Both the position numbers and the translations under genes were made by a program. Source: UBA5738 sp049641805 (GTDB lineage: Bacteria; Patescibacteriota; Minisyncoccia; Minisyncoccales; UBA5738). From it: DNA of 46,053 nt. Positions 31,518-39,231 of the stretch are shown here, in pieces. The stretch is from assembly GCA_049641805.1 (NCBI GenBank), contig JBARNX010000070.1, positions 1 to 46,053 on the forward strand, written 5' to 3'. Every line of letters starts with the position of its first letter. Position 1 is the first letter of the stretch. The notes beneath the pieces are model-generated. The model worked only from the letters and a program-made list of their open reading frames with translations, made no database searches and was not told where the DNA came from.

Positions 31518-33659
31518 TTATCTTATGCCTAGCGGGTCGTTTGGCGCGGAATTATCCGGCGCCGGTTCTTCTATCGCGTTTTGTCCGGCTTGTTTTTCAG
31601 GAGAATCGTTTTTCGCGATTGGATTTCCCGGGACAAAATTGGCGGTATCCGGCGCCGCATTGGTTTTTATTTCCGTCGGAGCGCCAATTTTTTTAACCGT
31701 GGTTGCCGCGGGAATTTTTTCTTCAAGAACAGAGTCTGGTTTTTGGGGCTGGTCGTCGGTTTGGATTATGTCTTTTAAAAGTTCTTGATCAATTTTAATG
31801 TCATTTTCTTTGAACAAATCGGAGATTGAATTGCGAATTTTTCCAATCGGCAACCCTTCTTTCCCCAGAGCGGTTTCTTTATTGAAAATTTTGCTTTGTA
31901 TTTTATCTATTGTTGCGCTGATCGCGTCAATTTCTCCTTGAATTGATTGTAGCCGGGTTTTTGCGTCTTTGGCTTTTTCATCGCTTTCCCATTTTGCCCG
32001 GGTGGTTGACTTTAAAACGCCGGTAACGCGCCATCGTTCCTGTTCAGCCGCTCTTTTTTGAGCTGGATCGGCGGCTTGTTTTTCTTGTTGTTCGATTGCG
32101 TTCAGTTCGGTGTTGGCAGAGTTTTCTTTTTCGACCAATTCTTCAAATCTGTTCATGGCGGAATTCTTTCTTTCGATCGCTTCTTCGAGCAAAGGCAAGC
32201 GAGATTCTCTTTCTTCGATATTTCCAATCAATTCTTCTTCCAATTTTCCTTTTTCGATCGCGAATCGAACCAGTTTTATTTGATTGTCCGTGTTTTTTAT
32301 TTTTTGCCGGATCGCTTCCTCTTCTCCGTCTTTTTCTTTGATTAGGTTATTTGTGATTTCGGCTTCGGCAAGTATTTTATTGATGCGGTCTTCAATATTC
32401 CAGCGTTGTTTTTCGATTTCTTTGCGCCGGTCTTCGATGGACCAAAGTTTTTGTTCGATTGTTTTTTTCTGTTGTGGCGATAATTTTTGGCTAAGTTTCG
32501 CTTTTTCATCCGTTCCCAACCTTTCGATTTCTTTTTCCCGTTCTTCCGTGATGGATAATTCCTTGTCTTTTATCGCCGAAGCTTCGTTTTCAAGGCCGAT
32601 TTTTTTTTGTTCAAGCGGTATTTTTTTTGCTGGAAAACTTGCCAATTCGTTTTCAAGGCCGATTTTTTTGCCATCCAATTTTATAATCAATCTTCCAAGC
32701 GCGCCGTCTAAATTATTTGTTTCCCGGCTATCGTCGATCTCCGCCGCTTGTTTTTGCGTTTCTTTGTTGCGCCGGAGAGTTTCCTGTTCTTGCCGTTCTT
32801 TTTCTCTTTGCAAATTCTGTTCGCGTTCTGATTCCAAAGCCGCTAGCCGCCGCCGTTTTTCTTCTCGCGCCTTTTCTTTTTCTTCCTGGGCGCGCAAAGC
32901 CTCTTGTCGTATTTTTTCTTGGGCGATTCGTCTTTCTTCTTCGAGTTTTTTCTGTTTTTCTTCGCGCTTCGCTTTTTCTTCGGCCAGCTTTGCCGCTTCT
33001 TGCGCCCTTTTTTCTTCTTCGATTCGCAACCTTTCTTCTTCGGTTTTTTGCGTTTTTATTTTTTCCTCTTCTTCGCGCTTCGCTTTTTCTTCGGCCAGCT
33101 TTGCCGCTTCTTCGCGTTTCGCTTTTTCTTCTTCAAGTTTTTCTTTTTCGTTGAGTATTTGCTCCTCTTCAGTTTTTTGCGTTTGGGCTGTTTCTTCTTC
33201 GCGCTTCGCTTTTTCTTCGGCCAGCTTTACCGCTTCTTGTTTCTGTCGTTCAAGCTGTATTTTTATATTTTCCAAATCTTTGATTTGGCGGAGTTTTTCT
33301 TTATCGGGTTTTTCCTCGTTGTTTTTATTTATCGCCGAAGAATCGGTAATAATGGTAATTTTATCGTCGTTTTCTCTATTTTCTTGCTTATTATCTTTGC
33401 CATCCTTATTTTCTTTTTGTTGGGGAATTTGTTGGACGGTCAAAGTTGCTTTTGGCGGTGTCGGGGCGGTTGTTGCTTTTACCGCTTTCCATTGTTCTGC
33501 CGGCGTATTTTTTATGTCAGCCGAAATGCCAAAAGCTTCGTTCAGTTTTTGGTTCAAATCGGCAATTTCTGGCGATTCCATCGCGGGTTGTGCCGGAATA
33601 TTGCCGCTAGCCAGATCTCCAGCCATTGTTTTGATCGCGTTATCTTTTAATTTCAACAT
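31518..33659 (-). CDS. Long coiled-coil protein (713 aa)
   Basis: No enzyme or binding domain is recognised. Residues 1-80 are Pro/Ala/Thr-rich. Residues about 115-310 form a highly charged helix with three near-identical copies of KLAEEKAKREE (about 145, 187 and 223), resembling TolA or repeat-containing caldesmon-like rods. Residues about 320-600 are a second coiled-coil region (IEQKLWSIEDRRKEIEKQRW, IEERESRLPLLEEAIERKNS). The last 90 residues are Pro/Asp/Asn-rich. No membrane helix or signal peptide is present, so it is likely cytosolic or tethered by its neighbour. The three DNA repeats (32960-33000, 33070-33110, 33197-33237) are nearly identical, indicating recent in-frame expansion. It is first in the operon that continues into the membrane protein and comM. 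Confidence 0.85.
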   Translation of the reverse strand: MLKLKDNAIKTMAGDLASGNIPAQPAMESPEIADLNQKLNEAFGISADIKNTPAEQWKAVKATTAPTPPKATLTVQQIPQQKENKDGKDNKQENRENDDKITIITDSSAINKNNEEKPDKEKLRQIKDLENIKIQLERQKQEAVKLAEEKAKREEETAQTQKTEEEQILNEKEKLEEEKAKREEAAKLAEEKAKREEEEKIKTQKTEEERLRIEEEKRAQEAAKLAEEKAKREEKQKKLEEERRIAQEKIRQEALRAQEEKEKAREEKRRRLAALESEREQNLQREKERQEQETLRRNKETQKQAAEIDDSRETNNLDGALGRLIIKLDGKKIGLENELASFPAKKIPLEQKKIGLENEASAIKDKELSITEEREKEIERLGTDEKAKLSQKLSPQQKKTIEQKLWSIEDRRKEIEKQRWNIEDRINKILAEAEITNNLIKEKDGEEEAIRQKIKNTDNQIKLVRFAIEKGKLEEELIGNIEERESRLPLLEEAIERKNSAMNRFEELVEKENSANTELNAIEQQEKQAADPAQKRAAEQERWRVTGVLKSTTRAKWESDEKAKDAKTRLQSIQGEIDAISATIDKIQSKIFNKETALGKEGLPIGKIRNSISDLFKENDIKIDQELLKDIIQTDDQPQKPDSVLEEKIPAATTVKKIGAPTEIKTNAAPDTANFVPGNPIAKNDSPEKQAGQNAIEEPAPDNSAPNDPLGIR
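32960..33237 (-). repeat. Three near-identical 41-bp coding repeats in the coiled-coil gene
   Basis: Copies at 32960-33000, 33070-33110 and 33197-33237 differ at very few positions and encode AAKLAEEKAKRE-type units in the same frame. Copy spacing is 110 and 127 bases. Confidence 0.85.
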
Positions 33660-33734
33660 GTTTTAACTATTGCCGCGGATAGATGCCTTGCTGCCGCGTT
33701 TCGCGCCCGGGCGTTTTTTATTTTCCTTGTCATT

Positions 33735-33743
33735 ATTTTAGCA
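33735..33743 (-). promoter_or_regulatory. Extended -10 of the coiled-coil-ComM operon
   Basis: Minus strand: TGC (33741-33743) directly precedes TAAAAT (33735-33740), matching the rsmA extended -10. A clear -35 is absent. The leader to the ATG at 33659 is about 70 bases and GC-rich. Confidence 0.4.
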
Positions 33744-33792
33744 TATGCAAATTTTGCGCGAAAGTGTTTTTGCGCCGTTTTCGCGGCGCAAC

Positions 33793-33823
33793 AAAAAAAC
33801 GGAGAGTGGTTTCCGTTTTTTTT
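33793..33823 (-). terminator. Terminator of pnp
   Basis: AAAAACGGA (33795-33803) pairs with TCCGTTTTT (33812-33820), flanked by A and T runs on both sides. It lies just after the pnp stop. Confidence 0.85.
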
Positions 33824-33833
33824 GTTCTTGGAG

Positions 33834-35948
33834 CTAATTTTTTTTTGCATCTTTTAATGACAGGTTGATTCGCCCATGGTCGTCAATCTCGACGACTTTC
33901 ACCGATACCATATCGCCGATACTCACCACATCTTCAACTTTATCAACGCGATGATCGGCCAGTTTTGAGATATGCACCATTCCTTCCTGGCCCGGCAATA
34001 TTTCCACAAACGCGCCAAAGTTCATTATGCGTTTTACCACGCCTTGGAATATCTCCCCCACCTTGACTTCGCGGGTAATATTTTGTATCCATTCCATGGC
34101 TTTTTGCCCGGCTTCCGGCTTTTCCGCGGTAATGAAAACCGTTCCATCGTCTTCAATATCAATCTGAACGCCGGTTTCGGCGATAATTTCATTGATCATT
34201 TTACCGCCGGGTCCGATGACTTCGCGAATTTTTTCAGGGTTAATATGGATAATAATGATACGCGGAGCATAAGGCGACAGTTCTGGCCGCGGTGCGCTTA
34301 ATGTGTCTTCGATTACATCCAGTATTTGATAGCGCGCTTTTTTGCCCTGTTCCAGAATATCAGCCATCATCTTTTCGGTAATACCGTCAATTTTAACATC
34401 CATCTGAATGGCATTGATGCCGAGCCGGGTGCCGGCCACCTTGAAATCCATATCGCCGTGATGGTCTTCGGGGCCTTGTATATCGGTGAGAATCTTATAA
34501 TTGTCCGCGCCCTTTGAGACCAAACCCATTGAGATGCCGGTTGCAGGCGCTTTGATCGGCACGCCGGCATCCATTAGCGCTAGAGTCGCGGCCGATAAAG
34601 CGGCCATAGAAGTTGATCCGTTGGAAGAAACGATTTCGGAGGTTACGCGGATGGTATAGGGGAAATCTTCCACCGAAGGAATCAGCGGCAGAAGAGTTTT
34701 TTCGGCCAGCATGCCATGCCCGATTTCGCGCCGCCCCGGCGCGCGCAAGAACCTCACTTCTCCGCAGGAATAAGGCGGAAAATTATAATGATGCAAAAAT
34801 CGCTTCTTGCCGGTGATTTCCATTCCGTCAAGCAACTGCTGGTCTCCGGGTGCGCCCAAGGTGGCGCTGGAAAGGGCTTTGGTCTCGCCTCTTTGGAAAA
34901 GAGCGGAGCCGTGAGTCCGCGGAATGACCGCCACTCGCGCGGAAAGCGGTCGTAACTGATCAAAAGTTCGTCCATCGGGCCGCAAACCCGTGGTTAAAAT
35001 GACTTCGTGCAAAATATTGTCAATTTCTTTTTCAAAGAATGATTTGGCAAACTTGAGTCTTTCCGTGTCTTCCGGGTAGGTTTTGGCGATGTATTCTTCG
35101 AGTTTGGTTTTAGCTGCGTCCATTGATTCCTGGCGCGCGTCTTTTTGTTTTTGATAGAGAGCGTTTTTCAAATCGTTTCCAAGCTGGCCGCGCAATTCGT
35201 TTTCATAATCGGCTTTGAATGCCGGTTCCTTGAGCGCCATTTTGGGCTTGCCGATACTCTTGGCGATTTCGTTCTGAAAATCAATCAGCTGTTTGATGTA
35301 GGGTTTGGCGAACCGAAAAGCTTCCAAAACCATTTCTTCTTGAGCTTGGTCAAAACCGCCTTCGATCATATTGGCGATAATATCATTATCGCGGATGATC
35401 CCCGCGAACACTACATCAATCGCGCTTTTCGCTCTTTGTTCGTAGGTTGGGTTAATGATATATTTGCTGTCAAGATAGCCTACGCGCACTGAGGCCGCCG
35501 GGCCGTTCCATGGGATATTCGAGATTGTTAGCGAGCAGGAAATGCCGAACATGCTAAGAATATCGGGTTCGTTTTCCGCGTCCCACGACAAAACTGTGGC
35601 AATGGTTTGGACTTCGTTCTTCAGGCGGTCGTCAAAAAGAGGCCTTATCGAGCGGTCAATTTGGCGCGCGTTGCAGATCGCTTCGTCGGAAGGCCGGGTC
35701 TCTCTTTTGATGAACCTTGGCCCTTTGATTTTTCCGGCGGCATAATATTTTTCTTCATAATCAACCATCAACGGGAAAAATCCCATATCGGGTTTTTCTT
35801 TTTTTGCCATAACCGCGGTGGTCAGCACCATGGTATCGCCGTAGCGCACTACTGCCGAACCGTTGGCTTGTCCGGCCAAATCGTTGGTCTCAACCGACAA
35901 TTCTTTATTTCCCAGCATCAAGGAAAACTTATTTTTTCCAGCGTCCAT
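33834..35948 (-). CDS. pnp: Polyribonucleotide nucleotidyltransferase (PNPase)
   Basis: PNPase is a trimeric 3'-5' phosphorolytic exoribonuclease in mRNA turnover. Two RNase PH-like domains are visible: the first with GSAVVRYGDTMVLTTAVMAK and KGPRFIKRETRPSDEAI, the second with TGLRPDGRTFDQLRPLSARV, HGSALFQRGETKAL and DFKVAGTRLGINAIQMD. They are separated by the all-helical domain and followed by a KH domain (IREVIGPGGKMINEII) and an S1 domain (VGEIFQGVVKRIMNFGAFVE). The ATG at 35948 (704 aa) is better than the frame's earlier start at 36002, whose first 18 codons come from repeat DNA. It lies downstream of rpsO, the classical order, with a NYN gene between them. Confidence 0.95.
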   Translation of the reverse strand: MDAGKNKFSLMLGNKELSVETNDLAGQANGSAVVRYGDTMVLTTAVMAKKEKPDMGFFPLMVDYEEKYYAAGKIKGPRFIKRETRPSDEAICNARQIDRSIRPLFDDRLKNEVQTIATVLSWDAENEPDILSMFGISCSLTISNIPWNGPAASVRVGYLDSKYIINPTYEQRAKSAIDVVFAGIIRDNDIIANMIEGGFDQAQEEMVLEAFRFAKPYIKQLIDFQNEIAKSIGKPKMALKEPAFKADYENELRGQLGNDLKNALYQKQKDARQESMDAAKTKLEEYIAKTYPEDTERLKFAKSFFEKEIDNILHEVILTTGLRPDGRTFDQLRPLSARVAVIPRTHGSALFQRGETKALSSATLGAPGDQQLLDGMEITGKKRFLHHYNFPPYSCGEVRFLRAPGRREIGHGMLAEKTLLPLIPSVEDFPYTIRVTSEIVSSNGSTSMAALSAATLALMDAGVPIKAPATGISMGLVSKGADNYKILTDIQGPEDHHGDMDFKVAGTRLGINAIQMDVKIDGITEKMMADILEQGKKARYQILDVIEDTLSAPRPELSPYAPRIIIIHINPEKIREVIGPGGKMINEIIAETGVQIDIEDDGTVFITAEKPEAGQKAMEWIQNITREVKVGEIFQGVVKRIMNFGAFVEILPGQEGMVHISKLADHRVDKVEDVVSIGDMVSVKVVEIDDHGRINLSLKDAKKN

Positions 35949-35971
35949 TTTTTTAAATGCCAAAATTATAA

Positions 35972-36080
35972 GTTCAAATGTCAAGAAAAGCTCTAAGCTC
36001 AAAGTTCAAAAGGAATGCGGTATTCTTTTTGATATTTGAAATTTGGGCTTGATTTGACATTTGAAATTTGAACTTTGGAA
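35972..36080. repeat. AT-rich imperfect palindrome between the NYN gene and pnp
   Basis: GTTCAAATGTCAA (35972-35984) and variants of TTTGACATTTGAAATTTGAA (36053-36075) are repeated in inverted orientation, with CAAATTTCAAATATCAAA-type blocks between. It is a different family from the CATTGTCAT repeats. Confidence 0.6.
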
Positions 36081-36084
36081 TTGA

Positions 36085-36588
36085 TTATTTTTTAAGTAAA
36101 AATCGTTCCGGTTCTTTTTCCATATCAATAAACGCGTCGGCGATTTCTTTTAATTTTGATGATGCCGACCGTCCGAAAGCGATTATTTCCACCCGCTTGC
36201 CTTGGTTTTCCAGATATTCAACCAATTGTTGAAAGTCGCCGTCTCCCGAAGCCAATACGATCGTGTCCACCGAAGGCGAAATACGGATGGCGTCAACCGT
36301 AATACCCACATCCCAGTCCGCTTTTTTCAGCCCGTCATAATATTCCTGCAAGTCGCGGATTCGTGTTTCGATGCCAAGTTTTATCAACGCGTCGAAAAAT
36401 GGTTTTTCCTCGCCGGTTTTTGTGCGCACCACATAAGCAAACGCGCGAATCAAGCTTCGGCGTCCGACTGCGGTTTTTAAAATCTCGTTGAAATTGACGC
36501 GGGCCTGATAAAGGTTGCGCGCCGAATAATACAGATTTTGCACATCAATTAACACTGCGATGCGCTGGGCGTTTGGTTGCAATATCAT
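36085..36588 (-). CDS. NYN-domain (LabA/DUF88-like) putative ribonuclease
   Basis: NYN domains belong to the PIN-like nuclease superfamily, with conserved acidic residues that bind metal. The ATG at 36588 gives 167 aa; an earlier TTG at 36630 falls in the rpsO hairpin and is rejected. Motifs: AVLIDVQNLYYSARN (D15 of this start), RDLQEYYDGLKKADWDVGIT and TVDAIRISPSVDTIVLASGDGDFQQLVEYL, with the typical SGDGDF near the third acidic site. VEIIAFGRSASSKLKEIAD closes the fold. Lack of extra domains makes it the compact LabA-like form. It lies between rpsO and pnp, so a role in RNA decay or translation-coupled processing is a reasonable inference. Confidence 0.88.
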   Translation of the reverse strand: MILQPNAQRIAVLIDVQNLYYSARNLYQARVNFNEILKTAVGRRSLIRAFAYVVRTKTGEEKPFFDALIKLGIETRIRDLQEYYDGLKKADWDVGITVDAIRISPSVDTIVLASGDGDFQQLVEYLENQGKRVEIIAFGRSASSKLKEIADAFIDMEKEPERFLLKK

Positions 36589-36621
36589 GATAGTCGCGAG
36601 CCGCTGAAAATAGCAGACAAC

Positions 36622-36643
36622 CCCCGCCAAGGCGGGGGAAGTT
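36622..36643 (-). terminator. GC-rich hairpin after rpsO
   Basis: CCCCCGC pairs with GCGGGGG across CTTG directly after the rpsO stop. The following TTGTCTG is a weak U tract, so read-through to the NYN gene is likely. Confidence 0.55.
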
Positions 36644-36910
36644 TTACTTTTTCAGACCTAATTGCTTTAGAATTTGCGCGTATTGGGTAACATTGATGTC
36701 GCGCAAATAATTAAGAAACTTGCGGCGTTTAGATACCATTTTCAAAAGTCCTCTTTTGGAATGGATATCTTTGCCGTGTTTTTTTAAATGTTTTTGCAAG
36801 CGGTCGATTTCTTCGCTTAACAGCGCGATTTGTACGCGGGGAGACCCGGTATCCTCTTCGTGCAATTTATACTTATCGATCAGTTTCGCTTTTTCTTCGG
36901 TGGTTAACAT
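36644..36910 (-). CDS. rpsO: 30S ribosomal protein S15
   Basis: S15 binds the central domain of 16S rRNA early in 30S assembly and bridges to the large subunit. The 88-aa product has the full family length and motifs: DTGSPRVQIALLSEEIDRL, LKKHGKDIHSKRGLLKMVSK and RRKFLNYLRDINVTQY. The start at 36910 follows tRNA-Lys by 49 bases. It heads the rpsO-NYN-pnp group. In enterobacteria the rpsO leader is autoregulated by a pseudoknot; the 49 bases here are too short and AT-rich for me to see one. Confidence 0.96.
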   Translation of the reverse strand: MLTTEEKAKLIDKYKLHEEDTGSPRVQIALLSEEIDRLQKHLKKHGKDIHSKRGLLKMVSKRRKFLNYLRDINVTQYAQILKQLGLKK

Positions 36911-36959
36911 ATTCTTTGTTTTATTTTCTGCGGAAAATATTTATTTTTAATTTATTATG

Positions 36960-37031
36960 TGCCCCCAGCAGGATTCGAACCTGCAACGAACTGCTTAAGA
37001 GGCAGCTACTCTACCGTTGAGTCATGGGGGC
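36960..37031 (-). tRNA. tRNA-Lys (anticodon CUU)
   Basis: The 72-base sequence folds as a full cloverleaf: acceptor GCCCCCA/TGGGGGC, D stem ACTC/GAGT, anticodon stem GCTGC/GCAGT with loop CTCTTAA (anticodon CTT), and T stem GCAGG/CCTGC with TTCGAAT. The discriminator base is A. CCA is not encoded (next bases CAT). Its 5' end lies 6 bases beyond the stop of the VirB2-like gene. Confidence 0.95.
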
Positions 37032-37037
37032 GCATCG

Positions 37038-37448
37038 TTATTCAATGGTATCGACCTTGCAATCAGGCGCCCAGTCAAGAGGGCTGTTCATTTGCGCATA
37101 TCCCATTGAATCCAATATCAGGCCCACGACCGCATAACTGGAGAACATAACAACCAGTCCGATGGCAACCGCCAGCATTATTTCTTTGGATTGTTTGGCC
37201 ACATCGGTATTCCCTTGATTGATCATCATTCTGAATCCCGCCCAAGCGATTATCAATACGGCGATCAGCGGTATCAACCCTTTCAGAATTACATCGACTG
37301 CGGTGTTGATCAAGGTGAAAAGATCGCAGATTCCACACGATGGCTGATTCGGTCCGCCGCATTCTAACAGTTTTTTATTTTCTGCGAAAGCGGTGAACGG
37401 CAATATAAACATTCCCAAAAACGCGATAAATTGCGTGTTTTTTTTCAT
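37038..37448 (-). CDS. Small VirB2/TrbC-like exported protein between two tRNA genes
   Basis: The 136-aa protein has a signal peptide (about 1-22, ending FAENK), a Cys motif (LECGGPNQPSCGICDLFTLI), and two hydrophobic helices of VirB2/TrbC type: GLIPLIAVLIIAWAGFRMMI and AVAIGLVVMFSSYAVVGLIL. They are separated by NQGNTDVAKQSKEIM. The Cys-x(8)-Cys-x2-Cys block before the first helix suggests a disulfide or metal site. This is the classical small pilin-like form, unlike the three larger relatives at 19-26 kb. It lies 37 bases after tRNA-Arg and 6 before tRNA-Lys with no promoter of its own that I can see, so its mRNA would come from processing of a tRNA transcript. Confidence 0.82.
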   Translation of the reverse strand: MKKNTQFIAFLGMFILPFTAFAENKKLLECGGPNQPSCGICDLFTLINTAVDVILKGLIPLIAVLIIAWAGFRMMINQGNTDVAKQSKEIMLAVAIGLVVMFSSYAVVGLILDSMGYAQMNSPLDWAPDCKVDTIE

Positions 37449-37485
37449 TTGGAAAATTATGAATTTCCGATCCCCTCTTTTTGTG

Positions 37486-37557
37486 TGCCTCTGGAGGGAA
37501 TCGAACCCCCGTCACCGGTTCCGAAGACCGGTACTTTGTCCGTTAAGCTACAGAGGC
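37486..37557 (-). tRNA. tRNA-Arg (anticodon UCG)
   Basis: The 72-base cloverleaf has acceptor GCCTCTG/CAGAGGC, D stem GCTT/AAGT, anticodon stem CCGGT/ACCGG with loop CTTCGGA (anticodon TCG, codon CGA), and T arm GGGGG-TTCGATT-CCCTC. Discriminator A; CCA is not encoded. Its extended -10 promoter is at 37589-37617. Confidence 0.95.
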
Positions 37558-37588
37558 CAAACGGTATTGGGCGGCGGATAACAGGATT

Positions 37589-37617
37589 ATTATACCAAAG
37601 AATTGAAAAAAAGCAAA
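37589..37617 (-). promoter_or_regulatory. Extended -10 promoter of tRNA-Arg
   Basis: Minus strand: TATAAT (37589-37594) preceded by TGG, with TTTGCT (37612-37617) after a 17-bp spacer. It is nearly the same as the promoter at 1073-1101, including the following AAT. Confidence 0.6.
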
Positions 37618-37646
37618 TAACGGGATATAAGAAAGCGTAAGGCGCG

Positions 37647-37706
37647 AAACTAAAAATGAAAAGCGAAAAAGCGCGAGAAATACTTTACGCTTTTCGTTTT
37701 TAGTTT
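37647..37706. repeat. 19-bp inverted repeat before the tRNA nucleotidyltransferase gene
   Basis: Arms 37647-37665 and 37688-37706 match at 18 of 19 positions (AAACTAAAAATGAAAAGCG and its complement). Shorter flanking AGCGTAA/TTACGCT sequences extend the palindrome. The right arm ends 14 bases before the cca start codon, so the hairpin could sit in its leader. Confidence 0.8.
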
Positions 37707-37719
37707 TACGCTAAATTAT

Positions 37720-39228
37720 ATGCAAGATTTTTTCGATAAAATCCCAAAAGAGGTAAAATTTGCCATAGAAGAATTACAGCGGGCGGGGTTTCAGGCTTAT
37801 GTTGTGGGCGGTTGCGTGCGCGATTTACTTTGCGGTAATATTCCTTCGGATTGGGATGTGGCAACCGATGCGGCGCCAGAGCGGATTCAGGCGGTTTTTC
37901 CGGAAAATTTCAGCGATAATAATTTCGGCACGGTGACCGCTAGGATTAAAAATCCGGGATTATTAGGAGAAACCTCTTTTTTTGAGATTGAGATAACCCC
38001 TTATCGTATTGAATCCAAATACACCGATAAGCGCCATCCAGACAAGGTTGAATGGGCCGACAATATTAACGATGATCTGTCCCGCCGGGATTTTACGGTC
38101 AACGCGATTGCGTTGAGCTATATAAAAGAAGGGAAAACCGGCAAACTGAAAACCGAAACGATAGATTTGTTCGGGGGAAAAGAAGATATCGCGGCAAAAA
38201 TGATCCGCGCGGTTCGGGATCCCAATGAACGCTTTCTTGAGGATGCGTTAAGGATGATGCGCGCGGTAAGGTTTTCCGTGTCCTTGGGAAAAGGGTGGCA
38301 TATCGAGGTCAAAACCGAACAAGCGATTATTGCCAATGCTAAATGGCTTAAAGAAGTTTCCCAAGAACGGATTCGCGACGAATTCGTGAAAATAATAATG
38401 TCGGACCGGGCGGCTGACGGTATCGATACATTGAGAAAGCTTGGCTTGCTGGATTATATTATGCCGGAACTTTTGGCATGTTACGGAGTGGGCCAGAACA
38501 AGCATCATATATATGACTGTTACGCTCATTTGATAAAATCTCTCGAATTTACCGCTCAAAAAAATTTTAGCATGCATGTTCGGATGGCTGCGTTGCTGCA
38601 CGACATCGGCAAACCCAAAGCTAAATCCGGCGACGGTCCGGATTCGACTTTTTATAACCACGAAATAATTGGCGCCAAAACCGCGGCTAAAATTCTTTCC
38701 CGAATGAAATTTCCAAAAAAAGATACGGAAAAAATTGTGCGGTTGGTTAGATATCACTTGTTTTATTATAATGTGGGCGAAGTCGGCGAAGCCTCGATTC
38801 GGCGCTTGGTGCGCAATGTTGGCCGGGAAAATTTGGAAGATTTATTGCGGGTAAGGATGGCGGACCGAATTGGTTCCGGATGTCCCAAAGCCGAACCCTA
38901 TAAATTGAGGCACTTGCGCTATCTGATGGAAAAAGCCTCGCTTGCCCCTATCTCGGCCAAGATGATCAAGAGTAATGGTAAAGACATTATGGATATTTTG
39001 GGAATCCCGCCCGGGCCAAAAATCGGCCAGATTCTTGATGTTTTGCTGGCGCAGATTTTAAACGATCCGGCACTTAACGAAAGAAATTACCTTGAGGCTG
39101 AGATCAGGCGGCTCGGAAGTCTTGGCGAAGAGGAATTATTAAAAATTTCCGAAACCGCGGAGAAACAAAAAGACGCGGTTGAAATCAAGCGCGACCAAAT
39201 GACCAAGAAGAAATATTGGGTAATGTGA
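37720..39228 (+). CDS. cca: tRNA nucleotidyltransferase (CCA-adding type) with HD domain
   Basis: This class II nucleotidyltransferase adds or repairs the 3' CCA of tRNAs. The 502-aa protein has the catalytic motif GGCVRDLLCGNIPSDWDVATDA (aspartates of DWD), RRDFTVNAIALSY, the nucleotide-template motif EDALR in RFLEDALRMMRAVRF, and an HD domain with LLHDIGKPK followed by FYNHEIIGA. The HD domain (2',3'-cyclic phosphodiesterase/phosphatase-like) occurs in many bacterial CCA enzymes. The C-terminal extension (about 400-502) is longer than in the minimal enzyme. A-adding or poly(A) polymerase specificity cannot be excluded. None of the three tRNA genes in the window encodes CCA, which makes such an enzyme necessary. 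Confidence 0.88.
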   Translation: MQDFFDKIPKEVKFAIEELQRAGFQAYVVGGCVRDLLCGNIPSDWDVATDAAPERIQAVFPENFSDNNFGTVTARIKNPGLLGETSFFEIEITPYRIESKYTDKRHPDKVEWADNINDDLSRRDFTVNAIALSYIKEGKTGKLKTETIDLFGGKEDIAAKMIRAVRDPNERFLEDALRMMRAVRFSVSLGKGWHIEVKTEQAIIANAKWLKEVSQERIRDEFVKIIMSDRAADGIDTLRKLGLLDYIMPELLACYGVGQNKHHIYDCYAHLIKSLEFTAQKNFSMHVRMAALLHDIGKPKAKSGDGPDSTFYNHEIIGAKTAAKILSRMKFPKKDTEKIVRLVRYHLFYYNVGEVGEASIRRLVRNVGRENLEDLLRVRMADRIGSGCPKAEPYKLRHLRYLMEKASLAPISAKMIKSNGKDIMDILGIPPGPKIGQILDVLLAQILNDPALNERNYLEAEIRRLGSLGEEELLKISETAEKQKDAVEIKRDQMTKKKYWVM

Positions 39229-39231
39229 GGC

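Noticed and set aside
32284..33666. Plus-strand open frame of 460 codons opposite the coiled-coil gene
   Set aside because: It is Ser/Phe-rich and mirrors the Glu/Lys-rich minus-strand frame; complement of GAA/GAG/AAA-rich DNA yields TTC/CTC/TTT. No ribosome-binding site or family match.
35949..36002. Earlier start of pnp adding 18 residues
   Set aside because: The added part is hydrophobic and encoded by repeat DNA; PNPase begins near MDAGKNKFS.
36589..36630. Earlier TTG start of the NYN gene
   Set aside because: Those codons lie in the GC-rich hairpin after rpsO and add no conserved residues; ATG 36588 fits the family.
37449..37719. RNase P RNA, tmRNA or SRP RNA in the tRNA-rich stretch
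   Set aside because: None of the conserved core motifs of these RNAs was found here or elsewhere in the window.
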